A DNA stretch of 64,000 bases. It comes from Candidatus Mesenet endosymbiont of Agriotes lineatus (GTDB taxonomy: Bacteria; Pseudomonadota; Alphaproteobacteria; Rickettsiales; Anaplasmataceae). Made by a program: the position numbers and the translations under genes. Location of the stretch: assembly GCF_964019585.1 (NCBI RefSeq), contig NZ_OZ026454.1, positions 868,001-932,000 on the forward strand, given 5' to 3'. The notes below the pieces were generated by a model, which worked only from the letters and a program-made list of their open reading frames with translations, was not told where the DNA came from and made no database searches. This document shows, piece by piece, positions 58,082 to 64,000 of this stretch (position 1 is its first letter; every line of letters begins with the position of its first letter).

Positions 58082-58309
58082 ATGAAAAACCAAACTATAG
58101 GAAAAATCCCAATAGCAGTAATTATAACAATGGTAATACAAACAGTGGCAACAATCTGGTGGCTCGCAAAGCTTGATTTTCGAGTACACATGCATGATAA
58201 ATTAATTGAACATGGATTAATAGAAAAAGTATTGATACTTGAGGAAAGAGTAAAAAACCTCTCTGAAGAATTAGATGAGTTTAAAATTCAAATTTCTAGC
58301 TCAAGGTAA
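58082..58309 (+). CDS. Small holin-like membrane protein
   Basis: About 75 residues from the ATG at 58082, with GAGGAGA (58072-58078) as ribosome binding site; the ATG at 58070 is inside this site. One membrane segment (PIAVIITMVIQTVATIWWLA) is followed by a coiled-coil tail (KVLILEERVKNLSEELDEF). Size and position suggest a holin or lysis-associated protein, but that is conjecture. Confidence 0.6.
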   Translation: MKNQTIGKIPIAVIITMVIQTVATIWWLAKLDFRVHMHDKLIEHGLIEKVLILEERVKNLSEELDEFKIQISSSR

Positions 58310-58312
58310 TAA

Positions 58313-58852
58313 TTATTCTTTTCCAGCTGGTGTATAAGGATTAGACTGCAATTGGCGCTCCTTCCAATTTTCTACATATTTTTCAGTTAATGCATGATTG
58401 CCTGTAATAATCAATAAATTTTCAGCATTCCTTAATTCAGCAGATGCAGTAAAATTGAATGACCCCGTTATGATTTTTTGATTATCAATAATAATGATCT
58501 TATTGTGTGATATTGATGGTTTAAGGTCAATCCAAATCTGTATTTTGTATTGAAACAGTTCATTGATCACACTATATTTTGAGTGAATTTGTGTTTTATC
58601 TAAAATTACTTTAACGTCAATACCACGGTTTTTCGCTGTAATTAGAGATTGCGCAATTGGTTTAGAGGAAAATATATAAGCTTGAACCAATATAGATTTT
58701 TTAGATTGATTTACTGCATCAATTATACGTTTAGTGCATTGATTGCCCGGTGTAAAGCAAACTGAAGTTTTTGGGCAAAATGAAGGTAGAAAATTGACAC
58801 ATCCTGATAGAGACAAACACGTTAATAAAATTAATAAATATCTAACATTCAT
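58313..58852 (-). CDS. Phospholipase D-family lipoprotein (single HKD motif)
   Basis: 179 residues. A lipoprotein signal (LLILLTCLSLSGC, Cys at about 18) suggests anchorage at the outer membrane or periplasm. The HKD motif is HNKIIIIDNQKIITGSFNFT (His 116, Lys 118, Asp 123), and an upstream SILVQAYIFSSKPIAQSLIT fits the Nuc/PLD fold. A single motif means activity as a dimer, cutting phosphodiesters in DNA or phospholipid. Its ATG is next to the patatin ATG (CATATG at 58850-58855). Intact. Confidence 0.88.
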   Translation of the reverse strand: MNVRYLLILLTCLSLSGCVNFLPSFCPKTSVCFTPGNQCTKRIIDAVNQSKKSILVQAYIFSSKPIAQSLITAKNRGIDVKVILDKTQIHSKYSVINELFQYKIQIWIDLKPSISHNKIIIIDNQKIITGSFNFTASAELRNAENLLIITGNHALTEKYVENWKERQLQSNPYTPAGKE

Positions 58853-59779
58853 ATGAAAAAATACATTCTCTCAGTTGATGGAGGTGGAATTAGAGGTATT
58901 ATTCCAGCCATCATTTTAGCAGAAATAGAGTGTAGAGTAAATAAACCTATTGCTAAAATATTTGATTTAATGGTCGGAACCTCAACAGGTGGAATTGTTG
59001 TTGCTGGCTTATGCAAGAAAGATGATCAAGGAAAACCTAAATATTCTGCTCAAGATTTAGTCGACCTTTATCAAAAGTATGGGTCTTATATCTTTAGATC
59101 CTTCTTTTTAAGAAAAGCAATTGCTTGGTTTAATGGTGCAGAGTACTCATATAAGAATCTTGAACATGTTCTAACTGGGTATTTTGGTGAGGATACTTTG
59201 AGCAATACTTTAAGTAATCTCCTGTTAACTAGCTACGATATAGACAATCATTGTCCTTTCTTCTTTAAAAACTGGCGAGAGGATAGAAATCTTATCAAGT
59301 TAAAAGATGCTTTAAGAGCTACAACTGCAGCACCCACTTACTTTACCCCTAAACATCTTAAAATTAATCAAATAAATAGAGTACTGATTGATGGGGGAAT
59401 CTTTGCCAATAATCCTGCTGCCTGTGGCTACGCTAGTGCTAAGAGGTTATTCCCAAGTGATGATATAACTATTCTATCCATTGGTACAGGTACATTAGAA
59501 AGAACCATAAAATATAGTAGCTCAAAAAGGTTTGGTAAGATAACTTGGGTTAAACCTTTGCTGGATGTTATGTTCGGCAGTAGCCTTGATGTTGTTGATT
59601 ATCAGCTGGGTGAAGTAATGGGAGATAAGTATATAAGAATACAATCTCAATTAAAAATTGCATCAGCTGAGATAGACAATACTACTGCCAAAAATATCAA
59701 AGATTTAAAGCAAGAAGCCCAGATGATAATTAGTGATAATCAAAGGATAATAGAAGAATTTTGTAAGATGGTAGCATAA
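58853..59779 (+). CDS. Patatin-like phospholipase
   Basis: 308 residues. Features are the oxyanion-hole DGGGIRG at 9-15, the nucleophile elbow GTSTG with Ser 44, and the catalytic Asp in IDGGIFANNP (about Asp 180). This Ser-Asp dyad hydrolyses acyl esters of membrane lipids. Patatins are common in Wolbachia and WO phage regions and may act in lysis or host-membrane exit, which is inference. The start abuts that of the phospholipase D gene. Intact. Confidence 0.93.
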   Translation: MKKYILSVDGGGIRGIIPAIILAEIECRVNKPIAKIFDLMVGTSTGGIVVAGLCKKDDQGKPKYSAQDLVDLYQKYGSYIFRSFFLRKAIAWFNGAEYSYKNLEHVLTGYFGEDTLSNTLSNLLLTSYDIDNHCPFFFKNWREDRNLIKLKDALRATTAAPTYFTPKHLKINQINRVLIDGGIFANNPAACGYASAKRLFPSDDITILSIGTGTLERTIKYSSSKRFGKITWVKPLLDVMFGSSLDVVDYQLGEVMGDKYIRIQSQLKIASAEIDNTTAKNIKDLKQEAQMIISDNQRIIEEFCKMVA

Positions 59780-59942
59780 ATGTTATAAATTTTTACTAAA
59801 TCCAGCACCAGAAGTTTTTTTAATGTTTACCAAATACTTTCTCGTATAAAGAGTATTACTCTTAAATATTTCTCTTGCTAAGAGCAATTATATTAATACT
59901 ATCCTAACCCTGAAGAGCACATGCTCTAATATATAACGCTCT

Positions 59943-60752
59943 ATGAAGGTCAGTATGGGGATTGATAAGGATTTAAATGCTATAGCGAGAAAAGTTAATA
60001 AAGGTAAATATATTAACTCATTATTATACCCTCTGGTTAATAGTATATTTGGTTTAAAATTGTTTCATCTGGCTGCTAAATATAATTGGAAAGGTATATT
60101 AGAATTTTTAGTAAAAAAAGGCATTAAGGTTAATGTTAGAGATAGAAACGGCAACACCGCTTTACATTTTGCTAGTAAAAATGGCCATGAAGAAATCTTA
60201 AATATTCTTTTGCTTAATGGTGCTAAAGCCAATGTTAAAAATATTTATAATATAACTCCGCTGCACTATTCTATTAAATCCGGCTATGAAGAAATTGTAG
60301 AAGCCCTGATAAAATATGGTGCAGATGTAAATTATGAGGACTGTTGGGGAAATACTATCATACACTTAGCAGCAAAAGAGTGCCATAATGAAATTCTTAA
60401 AATGCTCATAAAAAGTGGTGGATATGTTGATGTAATAGATAAAGATCTAAATACACCTCTGCATATTGCAGTTTTAAATAATTGTGAAAGTGCTATAGAG
60501 ATTCTATTACAAAATAATGCTAACGTTAATGCTCAAGGAGAATATGACTGTACGCCCTTACATCTTGCCGTAATTAAAGGCAATAAAAGAATCGTTGAAT
60601 TATTACTAAAGAAGCAAGCAAACATTTATTTAGAGGTTAATTATAATGATATTATTATGACAGCTCTGGATATCGCTCAGGCTAATAAAAATGAAGAAAT
60701 TGAACAATTACTTTTAAGTTTTATTGCAAAATCACACTGTATCTCTAAGTAA
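59943..60752 (+). CDS. Ankyrin-repeat protein
   Basis: 269 residues. About six ankyrin repeats: LFHLAAKYNWKGILEFLVKK, TALHFASKNGHEEILNILLL, TPLHYSIKSGYEEIVEALIK, IHLAAKECHNEILKMLIKS, TPLHIAVLNNCESAIEILLQ and TPLHLAVIKGNKRIVELLLK. No membrane segment is seen. It is convergent with mutL, three bases apart. Role not known; effector candidate. Confidence 0.85.
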   Translation: MKVSMGIDKDLNAIARKVNKGKYINSLLYPLVNSIFGLKLFHLAAKYNWKGILEFLVKKGIKVNVRDRNGNTALHFASKNGHEEILNILLLNGAKANVKNIYNITPLHYSIKSGYEEIVEALIKYGADVNYEDCWGNTIIHLAAKECHNEILKMLIKSGGYVDVIDKDLNTPLHIAVLNNCESAIEILLQNNANVNAQGEYDCTPLHLAVIKGNKRIVELLLKKQANIYLEVNYNDIIMTALDIAQANKNEEIEQLLLSFIAKSHCISK

Positions 60753-60755
60753 AAC

Positions 60756-62612
60756 TCACCTCCGCTCAAAAAGCTTCTCAATGTCAGAGAGTTTCATTTC
60801 TATATAGGTGGGTCTACCATGGTTACATTGGCCAGAAAATGCTGTCTCTTCCATTTGCCGGAGCATAGCATTCATCTCTTCAAGTTTCATTGCTCTTCCC
60901 GCTCTGATTGATCCATGGCAGGAGATGGTTGCACAAATTTTTTTCATTTTATCTTCTATTGGTAAAGTATCTTCCATCGCTATCAGATTATCGGCTAAAT
61001 CCAATACCGTTTCTTTGACATTAATTGCACCAAAAATTGCTGGGGTTTCTTTGACTGTCACTAGTGTATCTGAGGCAATCTCAAGACCCAAACCCATTTC
61101 ACCAAGCTTATCTTTATATTTTGCTATAAGTTCTCCAGCATAGCTACTTATTACTACAGTTTCAGGAATAAGTAATTTTTGTCTTTTGATTCCTGACTTT
61201 TTTATTATCCCTTTTAAATACTCATAAACAAGCCTCTCATGAGCTGCATGCTGATCGACAATAATTAGCTTATCCTTTGACTGTGCAATTATGTAAGTAT
61301 TGTAAACTTGACAGCGTGCAAGCCCCAAAGGATATTCTTCTACTATATTTATTTGCTCTTTAGTTAAAATATCTGTTTTTTGAGAAGGTTTTAGCTCTTT
61401 TTGCAGATCCAAAGAGTGCGGTTTATCTACTGAAAAACTATCCCTTTTTGTTTCTAAATCAGGAGATAGGAATTTATTCATTAATGAACTTTCTAAAGGA
61501 GATGGTCTTTTGGAATAGAATTCTTGATTCCTTCTATTATCCTTACTTACCTTACTGTTTTCACTAATCTTATCATCGGCAATAAATTTCTCAAATGGGC
61601 TCAAAGGAATATCTTTCTTATCACTTAATCTTGTTGATAAGGCTTTAATTAATCCTCTGGTAATTACCTCATATATAAGCTTTTTATCTCTAAATCTTAC
61701 CTCTAGCTTATTGGGATGAACGTTCACATCTACTTGATCGTAAGGCACCTCTAAATGCAGTACAACAATTGGATATCTGCCACTGGGAATAAAGTCATTA
61801 TATGCATATCTTATGGCCCCTATGAGCATATTATCTTTAATTGGCCTATTATTAACGAAAGTATAGATCATAGTAGAGTTACCACGGTTTACTGTTGGTT
61901 TGCAGATGTAGCCTGTTACGCCTGTACCATCCTCTTCTTCCCTCACTTTAAGAGAATTCTCTGCAAATTCCTTCTCAATCTCGCATAATCTAAGCAGTAG
62001 TGATTCTTGCTTATTATATTTTAAAAGCCTTTTGTTATTTGAGCTTAAAGTAAAACCAATGCTGGAGTTTATCATTGCTAAGTTGTTTATAATGTCAACA
62101 ATTGCTTGGGTTTCAGCCCGTTCAGTTTTTAAAAATTTAAGTCTATTAGGAGTGGCAAAAAACAAATCCCTCACTTCAATTTCTGTACCACCTAAAGCGG
62201 AAGCAGGAGTAAGATCCATCACCTTTTCTCCACCTGCGTAGGCTATGCTCCAAGCAGAATCCATGCCTTTTGCCCGAGATGAAAGTTTTATTCTACTAAC
62301 CGCGGCAATTGAAGGCAGTGCTTCTCCCCGAAATCCTAGGTGCTTAATCTCTATCAGATCATCATCATTTTTAAGTTTAGAAGTTGCATGGCGCTTAAAT
62401 GCTAGCTCAATATCTTCCTTCTCTATGCCAGTACCATTATCTAAAACAGTGATGAGATTGCGCCCACCACTTTCTATTTTTACCTCAATTTCTAAGCTAC
62501 CAGCATCTATGGCATTCTCTACCAATTCCTTCACCACACTAGCTGGACGTTCTATAACTTCACCAGCTGCTATCCGACTTACTGTTTTTGCATCAAGTAA
62601 TATTATTGCCAC
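60756..62612 (-). CDS. mutL: DNA mismatch repair protein MutL
   Basis: 618 residues, full length. The N-terminal GHKL ATPase motifs are visible: [41 protein letters not shown], and the [13 protein letters not shown]. The C-terminal endonuclease signature DQHA-x2-E-x4-E is present in [12 protein letters not shown], so this is the nicking MutL of bacteria without MutH. It is near the prophage end and appears unbroken. Confidence 0.95.
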   Translation of the reverse strand: MAIILLDAKTVSRIAAGEVIERPASVVKELVENAIDAGSLEIEVKIESGGRNLITVLDNGTGIEKEDIELAFKRHATSKLKNDDDLIEIKHLGFRGEALPSIAAVSRIKLSSRAKGMDSAWSIAYAGGEKVMDLTPASALGGTEIEVRDLFFATPNRLKFLKTERAETQAIVDIINNLAMINSSIGFTLSSNNKRLLKYNKQESLLLRLCEIEKEFAENSLKVREEEDGTGVTGYICKPTVNRGNSTMIYTFVNNRPIKDNMLIGAIRYAYNDFIPSGRYPIVVLHLEVPYDQVDVNVHPNKLEVRFRDKKLIYEVITRGLIKALSTRLSDKKDIPLSPFEKFIADDKISENSKVSKDNRRNQEFYSKRPSPLESSLMNKFLSPDLETKRDSFSVDKPHSLDLQKELKPSQKTDILTKEQINIVEEYPLGLARCQVYNTYIIAQSKDKLIIVDQHAAHERLVYEYLKGIIKKSGIKRQKLLIPETVVISSYAGELIAKYKDKLGEMGLGLEIASDTLVTVKETPAIFGAINVKETVLDLADNLIAMEDTLPIEDKMKKICATISCHGSIRAGRAMKLEEMNAMLRQMEETAFSGQCNHGRPTYIEMKLSDIEKLFERR

Positions 62613-62712
62613 ACTATCCCTAACTTTTTAGGTCAGTCTATTACCTAGCTTTACATTTGTAAAGTTACTTTAAATAGTGTATAATTATTAAGATTTTATT
62701 CTCTTTCTTTAT

Positions 62713-63675
62713 ATGGCTCTTTCTAAGTTTTTAGATCCAAAATGTGATCTAACCTTTAAACGTATCTTTGGTACTGAGAAGAATAAAAATATTCTTATTC
62801 ACTTCCTTAATGATATTTTAGAGTTTCATGGAGAAAGTGCAATACAAGAAGTTGAATTTCTTAGCACTATTATGAATCCTGAGATTGCTTCTGATAAACA
62901 AAGCATTGTTGACGTTCTCTGTAAGGATTCTCATGGTAATAGATATATTGCGGAGATGCAGGTTGCAAGAGATAAAGGCTTTGAAAAACGTGCTCAACTT
63001 TATGCTGCTAAGGCTTATTCACGACAGTCTGGTAATTATATTGATTTTAAGAAAGTTTTCTTTATTGCTATTTCCAATTGTACTCTTTTTCCTAAAGAAG
63101 TTGAGTATATCTCTACCCATAATATTCGCGACATTAAGACCAATGGCCATTACTTAAAGGATTTTCAGTTTGTTTTTATAGAGTTACCTAAATTTGTAAA
63201 AAGTAAAGTGGAACATCTTCAAACAGTTGTAGAGCGCTGGTGCTTCTTTTTTAAATATGCAGAAGAAACAACTGATGAAGATCTAAGGAAAATTGCAAAA
63301 CAGGAACCAATAATAAAGCTAGCGTATGATGAGCTGGATAAATCAGGTTGGACCGAAAAAGATCTAGTAGCATATGAAGAAAGAATTTTAGATTTTCAGA
63401 AGGAAGCTGCTATTTTAGAGCAAAAACTTGATGATGCTACTGAAAAAGGTAAAAAAGAAGGCAGAGAACAAGGCATCAAAATTGGCGAAGAAAGAGGCAT
63501 ACAAATCGGTACTCAACAAGGGAAAATTGAAGGGAAAATTGAAGGGAAAATTGAAGGGAAAATTGAAGGGAAAATTGAAGTGGCAAAAACAATGCTGGCT
63601 AATAATGTTGATGTGGGTACTATTGTCAAGTTTACTGGCTTATCTTTAGATGAGATCAAAAAATTACAAGAATGA
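62713..63675 (+). CDS. Rpn-family PD-(D/E)XK nuclease/transposase-like protein
   Basis: 320 residues. The N-terminal LDPKCDLTFKRIFGTEKNKN and the nuclease core (SIVDVLCKDSHGNRYIAEMQ, with Asp and Glu-x-Gln) are of the recombination-promoting nuclease family, common in Wolbachia. A hydrophilic C-terminal part follows, with a Gly-Lys-Ile-Glu repeat encoded by five 12-bp units. The Rpn family raises recombination in E. coli; the local role is unknown. Confidence 0.88.
   Translation: MALSKFLDPKCDLTFKRIFGTEKNKNILIHFLNDILEFHGESAIQEVEFLSTIMNPEIASDKQSIVDVLCKDSHGNRYIAEMQVARDKGFEKRAQLYAAKAYSRQSGNYIDFKKVFFIAISNCTLFPKEVEYISTHNIRDIKTNGHYLKDFQFVFIELPKFVKSKVEHLQTVVERWCFFFKYAEETTDEDLRKIAKQEPIIKLAYDELDKSGWTEKDLVAYEERILDFQKEAAILEQKLDDATEKGKKEGREQGIKIGEERGIQIGTQQGKIEGKIEGKIEGKIEGKIEVAKTMLANNVDVGTIVKFTGLSLDEIKKLQE
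63520..63579 (+). repeat. Five 12-bp tandem repeats in the Rpn gene
   Basis: GGGAAAATTGAA five times (63520, 63532, 63544, 63556, 63568), encoding GKIE repeats. In-frame and perfect, so copy number can vary without a frameshift. Confidence 0.95.
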
Positions 63676-63687
63676 TAGTTGCTTTAT

Positions 63688-63764
63688 AGGTGTATGTTAC
63701 CTAAAGTAGGTCTGAGATTAATTTTCATAAATCAGTTGGCTCTACCTTTAGTAATCATACACCT
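63688..63764. terminator. Inverted repeat between convergent genes, candidate bidirectional terminator
   Basis: Left arm AGGTGTATGTTACCTAAAG (from 63688) pairs with the right arm ending CATACACCT (63742-63764), with a few mismatches and a loop of about 32 bases. A TTCTTTTTTATT tract follows on the plus strand. It may stop transcription from both sides; a relic of a short mobile element is another option. Confidence 0.5.
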
Positions 63765-63773
63765 TCTTTTTTA

Positions 63774-64000
63774 TTATATTACATCCCTAACTTGAGTTAA
63801 ATAACCTTGAGTAGCAATATTGTCTAGATAGCTTTTAGGCTTCTTGTTTTCTAAATTAGAACTTCTTTGCTGTTTTTGTACATTATTATCTTCTAGTACA
63901 TTATTTTTACTATTATACAGAATTTGCTGTATTGATTGATCTAAAGATAGATTATTAAACTCAGCCATAAACTTATTAAATTTCTTTGGACTTAACATAC
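63774..64000 (-). CDS. Unknown protein, C-terminal end, cut by the window edge
   Basis: Open on the minus strand from the window end to a stop at 63774, 74 codons if started at 63998. It is Asn/Gln/Lys-rich (LDQSIQQILYNSKNN, VQKQQRSSNLENKKPK) and ends QGYLTQVRDVI. A start at 63998 is possible, but the gene could be longer and extend past the edge. No family recognised. Confidence 0.5.
   Translation of the reverse strand, partial: MLSPKKFNKFMAEFNNLSLDQSIQQILYNSKNNVLEDNNVQKQQRSSNLENKKPKSYLDNIATQGYLTQVRDVI

Noticed and set aside
1-64000. CRISPR arrays, tRNA or rRNA genes
   Set aside because: No regularly spaced repeat array or recognisable tRNA or rRNA sequence was found on reading both strands.
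1-64000. Cytoplasmic-incompatibility (cifA/cifB) genes
   Set aside because: No protein resembling CifA or a CifB-type deubiquitinase or nuclease pair is seen.

Overview
The window looks like part of a Wolbachia (Rickettsiales) chromosome that carries a degenerate P2/lambda-mosaic prophage of the WO type. The reasons are the AT-rich composition, the many ankyrin-repeat proteins, and the combination of a large serine recombinase with DUF2924, two RadC-like proteins, a ParB-methylase fusion, a patatin, a RelBE pair in the tail operon, MutL and an Rpn-type nuclease. The organism call is by recognition of protein families, not by a database search.

Layout. (1) 1-14.3 kb is an effector-like accessory region: a leucine-rich-repeat protein with C-terminal membrane segments, then a minus-strand array of large, unnamed, mutually paralogous proteins. 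Three share one C-terminal domain, two of those carry a J-like HPD segment, and a second paralogous pair includes one protein with a canonical N-terminal J domain. (2) 14.4-19.7 kb holds exonuclease III, two RadC-like genes, a frameshifted gene, a frameshifted serine recombinase and DUF2924. (3) 19.8-34.4 kb, mostly minus strand, is the baseplate and head module: gpI, gpJ, gpW, PAAR, gpV, tail completion proteins, capsid, decoration protein, S49 protease with a nested scaffold, portal, connector, large terminase, an ankyrin gene, small terminase, methylase and a RuvC-like gene. (4) 34.4-42.8 kb holds a RhuM-family gene and the replication/recombination module: primase-helicase, an iteron-like repeat cluster with an AT palindrome, a sigma-like factor, a Sak4/RecA-like ATPase, a RepA-like ATPase and a probable ssDNA-binding protein. 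(5) 42.7-45.0 kb is an unrecognised two-gene minus-strand module. (6) 45.2-57.4 kb is the tail module: tail fibre or adhesin proteins, sheath, tube, RelBE, gpE with a probable programmed -1 frameshift, tape measure, gpU, gpX, gpD. (7) 57.4-64 kb holds ankyrin genes, a holin-like protein, a phospholipase D-like lipoprotein, a patatin, MutL, an Rpn nuclease and the end of an unknown gene.

The virion genes are extensively damaged. Integrase, gpZ-like protein, decoration protein, portal, large terminase, the DUF4815-type tail protein, sheath and tube each carry at least one frameshift or nonsense codon. The capsid, protease, baseplate, tape measure, gpU, gpX and gpD genes and the replication module are intact. 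If the indels are real and not assembly errors, this is a cryptic prophage that cannot make virions alone, while the ankyrin, patatin, J-domain and DNA-repair cargo remains open.

The most unusual items are the J-domain paralogue array (3.5-14.3 kb), the gpE T TTT TTT frameshift site (53437-53443), the repeat cluster after the primase (37754-38010), the unknown two-gene module (42697-45013), and the divergent phospholipase D/patatin pair whose start codons abut.
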